Shown here: positions 8,098 to 15,885 of the stretch, piece by piece | Layout of the letters: every line of letters begins with the position of its first letter | Numbering within the stretch: position 1 is the stretch's first letter | Source of the DNA: Streptomyces carminius | Lineage (GTDB): Bacteria; Actinomycetota; Actinomycetes; Streptomycetales; Streptomycetaceae | DNA: 64,000 nt | Assembly (NCBI RefSeq): GCF_002794255.1 | Contig: NZ_PGGW01000058.1 | Location: forward strand, 230,624 to 294,623 | Direction: 5' to 3' | Position numbers and translations under genes: made by a program | Notes under the pieces: generated by a model | What the model was told of the DNA's origin: nothing | The model's database searches: none | The model's input: the letters and a program-made list of their open reading frames with translations, nothing else

Positions 8098-8313
8098 GTG
8101 AGTCGGACTGTCATCGACCTGGACGACGAGCTGGTCGCCGATGTCGCGAAAGCCCTGGGGACGAGCACCAAGAAGGAAACGGTCAACACAGCGCTGCGCG
8201 AGGTGCTGGAGAACCGGCGCCGCGCGCTGGCCCTGACCCGGCTCCGGGCCGCCGCCGATCAGGGCGCCTTCGACCTGGAGCTGTTCGAAGACAAGAGGAA
8301 TTACCGGCGGTGA
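8098..8313 (+). CDS. vapB: Type II antitoxin, VapB family
   Basis: A 71-residue antitoxin starting at GTG (VSRTVIDLDDELVADV). The N-terminal ribbon-helix-helix DNA-binding part contains the family hallmark LGTSTKKETVNTALREV. The C-terminal LELFEDKRNYRR is the segment that typically blocks the PIN toxin. Its stop overlaps the vapC GTG by four bases (GTGA), so the pair is translationally coupled. Length and layout are normal for VapB. Confidence 0.92.
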   Translation: MSRTVIDLDDELVADVAKALGTSTKKETVNTALREVLENRRRALALTRLRAAADQGAFDLELFEDKRNYRR

Positions 8314-8732
8314 ACGCGGCGCAGTTTCTGATCGACACCAGCGCCCTGGCGCGCTTCCTGCGGGGAGACGCGGAGCAGTACGGCTGGGATCAGGCGGCAG
8401 CCACCGGACTCATCGCCACCTGCCCGATCACGGAGCTGGAGTTCTTCTACAGTGCGCGGTCCACCGCCGACCGGGCGCGCGGTATCGAGGACATCCGGCT
8501 GATCTTCGGCTGGGCCCCTGTCGATGACCGCGCCTACGACCGCGCCTGGCAGGTTCAGGAGGCCCTCACCAAGCGGGGCAGGCACCGCAGTGCCGGCGCG
8601 GTGGATCTCGTGGTGGCCGCGACGGCGGAACTGCAAGGCCTCACCCTCTTGCACCGCGACCACGACTTCGAGTGCATCGCCGCCGTGACCGGGCAGCCCC
8701 TCCAGTGGTACGGCCCGGAGGGTGGCAAGTAG
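8310..8732 (+). CDS. vapC: Type II toxin VapC, PIN-domain ribonuclease
   Basis: A 140-residue PIN-domain toxin; VapC enzymes are magnesium-dependent RNases that often cut tRNA or rRNA. The acidic residues are all present: Asp in LIDTSAL near the N-terminus, Glu in ITELEF, Asp in GAVDLVVAA and Asp in LHRDHDFE. The start is GTG at 8310, coupled to vapB. It appears intact, so the island probably carries a working addiction module. Confidence 0.92.
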   Translation: MNAAQFLIDTSALARFLRGDAEQYGWDQAAATGLIATCPITELEFFYSARSTADRARGIEDIRLIFGWAPVDDRAYDRAWQVQEALTKRGRHRSAGAVDLVVAATAELQGLTLLHRDHDFECIAAVTGQPLQWYGPEGGK

Positions 8733-8827
8733 CGCCCGCGGTGGCAGTCCTGGTTGCGTTCGTCTCCGTTCGGCGTCATGGGAACTGGACCGTCCATAGC
8801 CCTTCGCCGCAGATCAGGACGCGTACG

Positions 8828-9154
8828 GCCCGCGTCGGACACGGTGTCGTTCACGACCCCAGGGCCCGTACCGGCAATGAGGTCGACGTGGCGGTCATCG
8901 GAATCGCGGACGGCGCCAAGCCCCCACTCCTGGCCATCGGAGAGGCCAAGTGGAACGACACCATGGGCGCCGCCCACATCGAACGTCTCCGGCACATCCG
9001 CGACCTCATCACTCTGGCAGGCCGCTACGACACCACGAACACACAGCTCATGTGCTTCAGCGGAGCCGGATTCAACGACAAGGCGCATGCCGCAGCGGCA
9101 ACCGGCCCGGACATCCGGCTGATCGACCTGGCGACCCTCTACAACCAGGCCTGA
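8828..9154 (+). pseudogene. Truncated copy of the ATPase/nuclease gene (C-terminal domain only)
   Basis: Encodes the last 108 residues of the protein at 5474-6946 with a single Lys-to-Arg change (HDPKART to HDPRART). The EVDVAV...GEAKW nuclease motif is intact but the ATPase half is absent. The frame is open upstream to 8672, overlapping vapC, but that extension is not homologous. There is no obvious ribosome site, so it is more likely debris of the duplication than an active stand-alone nuclease. Confidence 0.8.
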
Positions 9155-9251
9155 CGTACGCCCACGCATCCGTGACTGTCGGGGTAGAAGCGTCTGTTGC
9201 CGGAAGCCGGTGGTCACCGTACTCGGCGGCCCCGACAGCGCTGCGCCCGAA
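8828..9251 (+). repeat. 424-bp direct repeat, copy 2
   Basis: Second copy of 6620-7043. The left junction follows a CAGTCCTGGT block at 8744 and a short stretch (CCGCAGATCAGGACGCGTACG) that resembles sequence near 7470, before the first partial tRNA. Confidence 0.97.
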
Positions 9252-9288
9252 CCCCTCACGTCCCCGGTGTTCGGGTCTTGGGCATCGG

Positions 9289-9701
9289 CTACACGGCGAC
9301 GAGGCGCACCCTGTCGCCGCAGAGCTTCGTCATGTCGTCGATGTCCGAGGTGAGCATGACGACCGGGCGGCGCTGCCGCAGCGCCATCTCGGCCACAGCG
9401 GCGTCGATGGCGTACTTGTGACCATGAAGTCCGGCATTGATCAGCATGGCCGAGGCGGCCTTGGTCTCCTCGTCACCGATGTGCACGATCCGCACGCCGG
9501 ACAGGACCCGGGCGAACCGCGCCTTATCGGTCCGGCGATGCACCGCTTCGATGATGGTGAGTGCGCTGATGCCCACCTCCATGCCCCGCTTGCGGGCTTC
9601 GGCGACGAGGGCGACGACGGGCTCGTGATCACTGACGACCTCGACAGGCCCTCGCAGTCGAGAACGAGGGTGCCTTCGTGGCTCAGCTTGCGGCGGGCCA
9701 C
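9289..9701 (-). pseudogene. PIN-domain toxin gene broken by a frameshift
   Basis: Starts at GTG 9701 (MARRKLSHEGTLVLDCEGLS) behind GGAGAAGGGG. The frame then changes near 9637-9646 and the family sequence continues as VSDHEPVVALVAEARKRG...ALTIIEAVHRR...GLHGHKYAIDAAVAEMAL...VVMLTSDIDDMTKLCG, ending at 9289. This is a PIN-domain (VapC-like) toxin with the expected acidic residues on both sides of the lesion. One base is missing or two are extra. The preceding antitoxin gene overlaps by 19 bases and is intact. A sequencing error would give the same picture. Confidence 0.85.
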
Positions 9702-9967
9702 CGCCCCTTCTCCGCGAACACCTCGTCGAAGACCCGGCGTGCCCGCTCCTGCTCGTGCCCGGAGATCGCCCCCTGACGGCGCTCGTAGTCGGCCAGGTAC
9801 TCGTCCAGGATCTGACCGCGCAGCTCGCGCTCCACCGCTTCGGTGATGAATGCGGAGAACTCACACTTGCCGACCCTCCGGCGGATCGCCTCCGCCGTCC
9901 CCTCGGGGAGGAAGAGGCTGACCCTGGTGGCCGGCCCTTCGCCGACGCTGTAAGGGATCTCGCTCAT
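9683..9967 (-). CDS. Antitoxin of the PIN pair (ribbon-helix-helix-like)
   Basis: A 94-residue protein starting at ATG 9967 (MSEIPYSVGEGPATRV). RVSLFLPEGTAEAIRRRVG followed by SAFITEAVERELR is the strand-helix-helix pattern of ribbon-helix-helix antitoxins. The acidic C-terminal helix is suited to toxin binding. The next gene on this strand is the frameshifted PIN toxin, so this antitoxin appears orphaned. A TGATAAT-like -10 lies only about 10 bases before the ATG, suggesting a short or absent leader. Confidence 0.8.
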   Translation of the reverse strand: MSEIPYSVGEGPATRVSLFLPEGTAEAIRRRVGKCEFSAFITEAVERELRGQILDEYLADYERRQGAISGHEQERARRVFDEVFAEKGRWPAAS

Positions 9968-10146
9968 GGGACCGCCATTATCAAACAAGTAGGAATTGGG
10001 CCTGGGCGCAGCATCCGCCGAACGACGCGAGCCGCCCGCCCGTCGCCTTGTGCTCTCAGTTCTGGTCTCGTTCACCTACGTTCAGCCGCGTCCGGACGCC
10101 GCTGTTCAGTCCGTCCCACGACCACATCCGGACCCCCGGGCGAAGA

Positions 10147-10202
10147 CTTGGAAGGCGTGTCGGGGGCAACCCCTCACGGGTTCGAGTCTCGTATCCTCCG
10201 CC
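10147..10202 (+). repeat. Partial tRNA-Ser copy (attachment-site remnant 2)
   Basis: Matches the tRNA-Ser 3' half (CTTGGAAGGCGTG ... ATCCTCCGCC) with several substitutions, making it older or more diverged than the 7520 copy. It marks the right edge of the island; the downstream sequence differs from that after the other two copies. Confidence 0.85.
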
Positions 10203-10540
10203 GTCGCCCACCAGGGCAGACGCGGGGCCCCTACCGGTCACGGTCGGGGCCTTCGTCGCGCCACGGCCTCATACGGCCGCCCTCCTCCCGGGCCCCTGAA
10301 GCGAGGGGACGCGCGCGCCGGAACGCACGCGGTCCCCGCCGGACGCCGGACGCTGGACGCCGGACGGACGGAGGGAGGGCACGCCCCGGGCCTCCGTGCG
10401 TACCGCCCTCCGCTCCCCGCCTTCACCGGATCTCCCCGTACGCCGTGAACCCTCGCCGTGGAGCCGCCGTCCTACCTTCCGCCGCAAGGCACGTGAAGCC
10501 GGTGGCCAATCCGGCCCGGCTCCGTCCGAAGGAGAGATGC

Positions 10541-10786
10541 ATGAAGTCATGGCGCTCCCGTATCGCCGCCGGTCTCGCCGTCTGCGCCACAGCGGTCGCC
10601 CTTCCGCTGACGGTGGGCTCGGCGTCCGCCGCCGCAGCCTCCGACTGGCGCCCGGTCGGCGGCGGGTACCGGACGTACCTCAGCTGCTACGAGGACGCGC
10701 TGGACTACCTCAAGTACAACGAGACGGGGTACACCCAGTTCCACTGCCGGCCGAACGGCGACACCTGGGACGTCTGGTTCCGCTGA
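10541..10786 (+). CDS. Small secreted protein with two cysteines
   Basis: An 81-residue protein starting at ATG 10541 behind GAAGGAGAG. MKSWRSRIAAGLAV then an Ala/Val-rich core ending ASAAA is a clear Sec signal peptide, with cleavage near residue 32. The mature part of about 50 residues is aromatic-rich (WRPVGGGYRTYLSCYEDALDYL) with one Cys in LSC and one in FHC, probably forming a disulfide outside the cell. I do not recognise the family. A strong terminator follows. Confidence 0.82.
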   Translation: MKSWRSRIAAGLAVCATAVALPLTVGSASAAAASDWRPVGGGYRTYLSCYEDALDYLKYNETGYTQFHCRPNGDTWDVWFR

Positions 10787-10896
10787 GCGGCCCCGTCCGG
10801 GGCGCCTGACCTGCCGCTGCTCCCGTTTTCCCGGTGAGTCCACGGGGCAGTGGGGCGGTCGTCCGGCACGCCCCGGAGTGCCCGGGCGGTGCCGGG

Positions 10897-10940
10897 CCGG
10901 GGGCACGGCCCCGGAGGGAGGCGCCGGGCCGTGCCCCCGG
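10897..10940 (+). terminator. Terminator hairpin
   Basis: 15-bp arms CCGGGGGCACGGCCC / GGGCCGTGCCCCCGG with a 14-base loop, 110 bases past the small secreted protein gene. Confidence 0.75.
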
Positions 10941-11014
10941 TGCCCGCCGCCGTCTTGCAGATGACGTAACGGCATGTGCTGTCGTGGGGGCAGCGAACGA
11001 AAGGCAGTGTCCCG

Positions 11015-11935
11015 ATGACCTTCGATCCCCCCGTGCCCCGCCGCAGCGTCAAGATCGGGGAGGCCGCCTCCCTGGCCGGCACCACACCCCGGGCCATCAG
11101 GCACTACCACCAGATCGGCCTGCTGCCGGAGCCCGGGCGCGGCACCGACGACCGGCGCCGGTACGGCTACGAGGACATCGTGCGCCTGCTGTGGATCCGG
11201 CGCATGACGGAGACCGGGCTGAGCCTGGACGACGTCCGGACCGTGCTCACGGCGGACGGCCACCGGCCCCGGCAGGCGGTACTCGAAGCCCTCGACCAGG
11301 GTCTCGCGGAGAAGGAGGCGGCCGTCCGCGCACAGCGCGAGGTGCTCCGCCGCCTGCGCAGCGCCGACAGCGGCGTCGGGCTGCTCTCCCCCGCCGTGGG
11401 GGAGATGCTCGAACGGCTCGGCGCGGGTCCGCTGAAGCCGGAGCAGCTCGACGAACTGCTGGTCACGGAGCGGATCCTCGGCCCCGAGCAGGCCGCGCTC
11501 CGGGCCGCCGACTTCGGCCTCCTCGCCACCGACGAGAAGCTGCGCGCCGAGCAGGACCGCCTGGACCGGGCCGCGGAGGCGCTCACGGACCCGGAGGACC
11601 CGGCGGTCGAGGAACTCGCCGCCCGGTACTTCGCCCACTACCAGACCATGGAGGAGGCCGGGCGCGCGGCCGGCGTCGGGCACGACGGCCACGAACCCCC
11701 GGTCGAGGTCGACCGGGAGACGGGCCGGGCGCACTGGCCGGGCCTGGACGAGGCCAGGCGCCTCCCCTCGGACGTGACACCGGTGCAGCTACGGATCGCG
11801 GAACTGGTCGGCGCCATGTTCGGAACCATGTTCGGCGCGCAGCTCGCCGAGGAGAGCGGGGCTCCCGGCGGGGGGCGCCGTCTCCCGGAGCGCACCGCCG
11901 GGGCCGTCGGCGAGCCGGGCGGCGGCAGGGCCTGA
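11015..11935 (+). CDS. MerR-family transcriptional regulator
   Basis: A 306-residue regulator. The N-terminal winged helix-turn-helix is plain: VKIGEAASLAGTTPRAIRHY, then QIGLLPEPGRG and RRRYGYEDIVRLLWIRRM. A helical dimerisation arm (about 90-130) and a long C-terminal domain of unknown ligand specificity follow. No cysteine cluster of the metal-sensing MerR proteins is visible, so an organic ligand or none is more likely. ATG at 11015 follows GAAAGGCAG. The target is not evident. Confidence 0.88.
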   Translation: MTFDPPVPRRSVKIGEAASLAGTTPRAIRHYHQIGLLPEPGRGTDDRRRYGYEDIVRLLWIRRMTETGLSLDDVRTVLTADGHRPRQAVLEALDQGLAEKEAAVRAQREVLRRLRSADSGVGLLSPAVGEMLERLGAGPLKPEQLDELLVTERILGPEQAALRAADFGLLATDEKLRAEQDRLDRAAEALTDPEDPAVEELAARYFAHYQTMEEAGRAAGVGHDGHEPPVEVDRETGRAHWPGLDEARRLPSDVTPVQLRIAELVGAMFGTMFGAQLAEESGAPGGGRRLPERTAGAVGEPGGGRA

Positions 11936-12108
11936 CCGGGGCCGCGTACACCACGCCGGGGCTGGGCGGCGCGACGGCGCGGGTGGCGCGGATCGACGCG
12001 GCGGCGCCGGCGCTGCCGGCCGCCGCGGCCGTACTGCTCCGGCGGCGGGGCGGCGGCTGAGCGGTGGCCGGACGGCCCCGACGGCACGGACGGCCCCGAC
12101 GGCGCTCG

Positions 12109-14079
12109 TCACAGCAGGAGCAGGACGGCGGCCGTCCACAGCGCGGACAGGACGACCACGACCGGGCCGAGCGGCATGCCCTGCTCGGCCGGGGCGGCGT
12201 CCCCGGCCGGACGCAGCCCCGGCCGGTACAGCAGGACGCGTATCTCCTCCGCCGCCCGGGCGGCGGACGTACGGCCTCCGGCCCGCCGTCCGAGCAGGCC
12301 CACGCCCACGGGCGAGAGGTCCAGCACCTCGTCGCCGGACAGCCGGAGGCGGAGCCGGTCCGCGGTGTGCTCGGCACCGCCGAGCCGCTCCCACGGGACA
12401 CGGCGCACCCGCCAGGCGCCGGTCACCCACAGACCCCCGCGGTCCGCCGTGACCCGCCAGCCGAACGCGGTGGAGACCGAGCCGATCAGCCAGCGCAGCC
12501 CCAGCACCAGCACCAGCGTCTGCCAGGAGACCCAGGAGGAACCGTCGCCCAGGACGGCCCAGGTGAAGCCGCCCTCCAGCACCAGCAGGAACAGCCCGAC
12601 GGCCCGGGAGCCGGAGTCCGCCGACCAGGACCGCGGGCCGTCCGCCGGTGCCATGGCGGCGGCGGCCTCCTCCACCGGGCGGCGGGCGTTCGCGCGCTTG
12701 CGGGGCCGGGGCCGGGAGCCGGCGCCCAGGAGGTCGCGGAGGCCGGGACCGGCCGGTTTCACGGGGGTGACGCTGCACTCCACGGCCGGCTCGCCGCCGT
12801 CCGCGGTGAGAAGGGCGACTTCGGCACCCGGGTACGGGGCGCCGAACAGCAGCGCCTCGCGCAGCGGTGGCGCGGAGCCGGTGCCGGTGCCGCGGCACGC
12901 GTCGGCGATCTCCCGCAGTTCCCGGCCGAGTTCGCGCTTCGCCTCCGCCAGGTCCTCGGCGGTGAGGTTCACCCCGTCTCCGCCGCCCGCGTCGTCCCCG
13001 CTTCCTTCGCCGTCCTCGCCACCGTCCTCGTCCTCGAAGGAGTGCAGGGAGTGGAAGTGCAGCACGGGCGTGGCGGCGGTGAGGTCGTCCGCCGCGTACA
13101 CCCAGGTCCTCGCGTCCTCCTGCCCCTCGCGGACGAGTACCCGCAGCACCGGCACCCGCCCCCGGCGCAGCCGTACCGAACGCCGGCGCCCCACCGCCCC
13201 GTTGGCCGCGAACGCCACCCCCGGCACACCGGCCGCCAGCACCAGCAGCTCCCAGCCGAGGATGTCGTACGGCTCCGAGGCCAGGAGCAGCCGGCCGCCG
13301 CCGGACAGGAGCTCCACGGCTGTGCCGGGCGGATAGTCCTCGGGGTGGCCGGTCTCCACGCGGTAGGTGCGGTTCCCGGCACCGGCCGTCAGGACGGAGG
13401 CGCCCCCGTCGGCCCCGTCATCCTCGCCGTCCCCGTCCGCCCCGGTGACCGTGGCGGTGATCCGCTCGGCGCCGGCCGCCCACCTCTCGTACGCGCCGAT
13501 CCCCTCCTCCGCCTGCCAGAGACCGAACCCGGCCACCGCCAGCAGCGGCGCGGCGAGCCCGAAGGAGAACCGGCCGCGCCGGAAGGTGCGGGCCGCGGCC
13601 GGCAGCGGGTGGCCGGCGGGGCCCGCGGCCCGCTCGGCGTACCGGCGCCGCCGTTCCGCGGCGGCCAGCCGGTGGAGCAGCGCCGTCGCCGTCCAGGCGG
13701 CGGCGGCCGACAGCGCGAGCCCCGGCGGATCCAGCAGGCCGGCGAGGCCTTCCTCCGCCGCGGTGCCGACGAGGATCGCGCCGAGTCCGGCGAGGGCCCA
13801 CCGCGGCTGCCGCCAGACCCAGTACAGGGTCAGCGGGACGGCGGCCGTGAACGCCAGGCCCCACCAGTCGGCGCCGCAGGGCTCGGCCGTGGTGCACGGC
13901 GGCGGGGGCGCCGCCGCCGTGCACCACATGGCGGCGGCCAGCAGCGCGAGGAAGGACCACAGGGGGTGCGCCCAGCGGGCCGGGGCCGCGGCCAGCCAGC
14001 GCCCGGTGTCCGCCGACCGCCAGGGACGGACCCCGGCCGGTACCAACTCCGGCGGCAGAGGGAGGGCAGGTGTGCTCAC
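12109..14079 (-). CDS. Multi-pass membrane protein of unknown function
   Basis: About 656 residues starting at GTG 14079 (VSTPALPLPPELV); a longer start at 14142 is possible. Several hydrophobic segments lie in the N-terminal third (WSFLALLAAAMW, LTLYWVW, LAGLGAILVG), others near residues 205 and 300, two around VGLFLLVLEGGFTW and LVLVLGLRWLIGSV, and one at the very end (VVVVLSALWTAAVLLLL). A central acidic low-complexity stretch (EDEDGGEDGEGSGDD) separates them. I know no function. It is transcribed leftward, divergent from the operon at 14228, sharing that control region. Confidence 0.75.
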   Translation of the reverse strand: MSTPALPLPPELVPAGVRPWRSADTGRWLAAAPARWAHPLWSFLALLAAAMWCTAAAPPPPCTTAEPCGADWWGLAFTAAVPLTLYWVWRQPRWALAGLGAILVGTAAEEGLAGLLDPPGLALSAAAAWTATALLHRLAAAERRRRYAERAAGPAGHPLPAAARTFRRGRFSFGLAAPLLAVAGFGLWQAEEGIGAYERWAAGAERITATVTGADGDGEDDGADGGASVLTAGAGNRTYRVETGHPEDYPPGTAVELLSGGGRLLLASEPYDILGWELLVLAAGVPGVAFAANGAVGRRRSVRLRRGRVPVLRVLVREGQEDARTWVYAADDLTAATPVLHFHSLHSFEDEDGGEDGEGSGDDAGGGDGVNLTAEDLAEAKRELGRELREIADACRGTGTGSAPPLREALLFGAPYPGAEVALLTADGGEPAVECSVTPVKPAGPGLRDLLGAGSRPRPRKRANARRPVEEAAAAMAPADGPRSWSADSGSRAVGLFLLVLEGGFTWAVLGDGSSWVSWQTLVLVLGLRWLIGSVSTAFGWRVTADRGGLWVTGAWRVRRVPWERLGGAEHTADRLRLRLSGDEVLDLSPVGVGLLGRRAGGRTSAARAAEEIRVLLYRPGLRPAGDAAPAEQGMPLGPVVVVLSALWTAAVLLLL

Positions 14080-14145
14080 CAGCGCATTATCGGTGCCCGC
14101 TCCCCGACTCCGCAGCGGGCCGGTGCGGTTCACCCCCGACACCGC

Positions 14146-14203
14146 TTGAACGCGTTCGAAAAAGGTCCACAGCCCATGGCGCCGGCTTTTTGAACACGTT
14201 CAA
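14146..14203 (+). promoter_or_regulatory. Two palindromic operators in the divergent control region
   Basis: TTGAACGCGTTCGAA at 14146-14160 and TTGAACACGTTCAA at 14190-14203 share the half-site TTGAAC. Both are flanked by A/T runs, unusual here. They sit 25-80 bases before the 14228 gene and fit dimeric TetR-type repressor sites. The TetR gene in this operon has lost its DNA-binding domain (15202-15885). Confidence 0.7.
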
Positions 14204-14227
14204 GAAGCGTTCCAGAAGGGTGGGGAC

Positions 14228-14650
14228 ATGGACCTCACTGTGCTCACGTATGTCGTCTGCCTGCTCGTCGGCATCGGACTGACCGTCTGGGTGGCACGCA
14301 CGCTCAGCAGGAACGGACTGGTCTTCCTCGCGGACGTGCTGGGCGGGAACGAGAAGCTCGCGGACGCCGTCAACCATCTGTCCGTCGTCGGGCTCTACCC
14401 GGTCAACCCCGGCTTCGTCGCGCTGTACCCGCGGGTCGGGGACCCGGTGGACACCACCGGGGGCGTGTTCGAGGCGCTGTCGAAGCAGCTCGGCGTGGTG
14501 CTCCTGGTGCTCGGCGCGATGCACCTGGCCAACGTCTGGGTGCTCAGCGGGATCCGCAGGCGCGGGGTGCTGGAGCGGGACCAGGTGCCACCGGTGCCGC
14601 CGCGGGGCTGGACGGCGACGGGCGGCACCGCCCCGGCCCCGGGTGCGTGA
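14228..14650 (+). CDS. Small membrane protein
   Basis: A 140-residue protein starting at ATG 14228 behind GGGTGGGG. The N-terminus is a transmembrane helix (LTVLTYVVCLLVGIGLTVWVA). A second lies at GVVLLVLGAMHLANVWVLSG, with a Pro-rich cytoplasmic tail. The middle part (NGLVFLADVLGGNEKLADAVNHL) is conserved-looking, but I know no function. It is the first gene of an apparent four-gene operon and directly follows the two TTGAAC palindromes. Confidence 0.82.
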   Translation: MDLTVLTYVVCLLVGIGLTVWVARTLSRNGLVFLADVLGGNEKLADAVNHLSVVGLYPVNPGFVALYPRVGDPVDTTGGVFEALSKQLGVVLLVLGAMHLANVWVLSGIRRRGVLERDQVPPVPPRGWTATGGTAPAPGA

Positions 14651-15191
14651 CCCGGTGACCGCGACCCCGACCCCCTACGGGGCCGCCGCCGGGGGCCGGG
14701 ACGCCGCACGCGTCCCGGTCCGCCGGCTGACGGTGCTCCACGACGCGCGGTGCCCGCTCTGCACCCACCTGCGGGACTGGCTCACCGGCCGGCGGCAGCT
14801 CGTGCCGCTCGACCTGGTGCCGGCCGGCTCGGACGAGGCCCGTCGGCGACTGCCGGACCTGGATCACGACCGCACCCTGGAGGAGATCACCGTCGTCGGC
14901 GACGCCGGACAGGTCTACCGGGGACCGGCCGCCTGGACCATCTGCCTGTGGGCACTGGACGGATACCGGCCGTCGGCCCACCGGCTGGGCACCCCCGTCG
15001 GCGCCCGGCCGGCCCGGGGCACGGTGCTCGCGGCGGCGAAGTACCGCGAGACGCACCGGCGGCAGCAGGAGTGTGGCGGCCGCTCGTGCTCCACCGCCGA
15101 CGGCCGGCGGTACGACCCGGCACAGGGCTGGTCCCGTACCGGCCCGGACGGGCCGCCGTCCTGCGGGGGCTCCTGTCCCGCCCCCGGCTAG
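14643..15191 (+). CDS. DCC-family (DUF393) thiol-disulfide oxidoreductase-like protein
   Basis: About 182 residues. LHDARCPLCTHLRDWL carries the D-x-x-C-x-x-C motif of the DUF393/DCC family, proteins with a thioredoxin-like fold. DLVPAGSDEARRRLPDL and VYRGPAAWTICLWAL follow as in the family. The C-terminus holds four more cysteines (ECGGRSCS and SCGGSCP). The start is GTG 14643, overlapping the previous stop, or GTG 14655. There is no export signal, so it probably acts in the cytosol. Confidence 0.85.
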   Translation: MRDPVTATPTPYGAAAGGRDAARVPVRRLTVLHDARCPLCTHLRDWLTGRRQLVPLDLVPAGSDEARRRLPDLDHDRTLEEITVVGDAGQVYRGPAAWTICLWALDGYRPSAHRLGTPVGARPARGTVLAAAKYRETHRRQQECGGRSCSTADGRRYDPAQGWSRTGPDGPPSCGGSCPAPG

Positions 15192-15201
15192 GCTCGCCCC
15201 C

Positions 15202-15885
15202 GTGGACGACGCAGCGCCGAAGGCCGTACGCGGAACCGGCACCGGCACCGGGGACGGGGGCCGGGGGAAGCCGAAGAGCGAGCAGACCCGGACCCTGATC
15301 CAGGGCCTCTACGACCGCATCACCGCCGAGCACCACGCGGCGGCCGCCATGGCCCTGGACGGCGAGCGGGACCTCGCGGCACGCATTCGCGGGGCCCTGC
15401 CGGCCCGCCTGGACATCGCCGGTCCGTACCACGGGTTCGCCGCCCAGTTCTTCAAGAACACCGCCGGCCCGGAGAGCCCGCTCAGTCCGTTCTCCGCCGA
15501 GTCCGAGGTCCCCCGCCTGGCCGCGGTCGGCCTCCACCGCCGGGTCCTGGCCGGCACGGACACCCGGTACGGCCCCGAACTCGCCGACCACCCGCCGCAG
15601 TTGCTGTGGCTCCATCAGATGGGCCTCGTCCTGTTCCGGGTCCACGGCCGCTCCGAGGGCTCGGCCGACAGCCGCCGCCTCGTCGAGCGCGCCGCGCCGG
15701 TCCGCGCCCGCGCGATCGGGCTGACCCGCTTCCGGCTGCCGCGCCCGCTGGTGCGGGAGGTGCACGACCTGCTCGACCACTTCCTCCCGGCCGCGGCGGG
15801 GACGGCGGCCGGCGGACCGCGGGGCGGCCGCCGCGGGAAGGCGGGCGCGGACGCCGCGCCGGAGCGGGACGGGAACGGCGGATGA
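15202..15885 (+). CDS. TetR-family regulator lacking its helix-turn-helix (internal deletion)
   Basis: A 227-residue protein starting at GTG 15202, with TAGGCT 8 bases upstream (leaderless type). The ligand-binding domain is complete: LYDRITAEHHAAA, AGPYHGFAAQFFKNTAGP, PQLLWLHQMGLVLFRVHGRS, LPRPLVREVHDLL. Its usual N-terminal opening (KSEQTRTLI) jumps straight to QGLYDRI, whereas family members have about 47 more residues there forming the helix-turn-helix. The join lies at a CTGATC that would also occur at the far end of the missing piece, suggesting slippage between short repeats. It cannot bind DNA as a normal TetR. It overlaps the next gene by ATGA. Confidence 0.85.
   Translation: MDDAAPKAVRGTGTGTGDGGRGKPKSEQTRTLIQGLYDRITAEHHAAAAMALDGERDLAARIRGALPARLDIAGPYHGFAAQFFKNTAGPESPLSPFSAESEVPRLAAVGLHRRVLAGTDTRYGPELADHPPQLLWLHQMGLVLFRVHGRSEGSADSRRLVERAAPVRARAIGLTRFRLPRPLVREVHDLLDHFLPAAAGTAAGGPRGGRRGKAGADAAPERDGNGG

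Larger units (their letters stand above)
5154..10202. mobile_element. Decayed tRNA-Ser-integrated genomic island (two tandem segments)
   Basis: The intact tRNA-Ser (5154-5241) is followed by two direct copies of its anticodon-loop-to-3'-end half, at 7520-7574 and 10147-10202. This is the footprint left by tyrosine-recombinase elements that integrate into tRNA genes. The enclosed DNA holds an ATPase/nuclease-like gene, toxin-antitoxin genes, a 424-bp duplication and relic ORFs, and no intact integrase. Five degenerate blocks starting CAGTTCTGGT or similar (5308, 7410, 7641, 8744, 10057) read on the minus strand as Asn/Thr/Glu-rich tails. I suspect these are leftover integrase 3' ends, but that is unproven. 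Confidence 0.8.
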
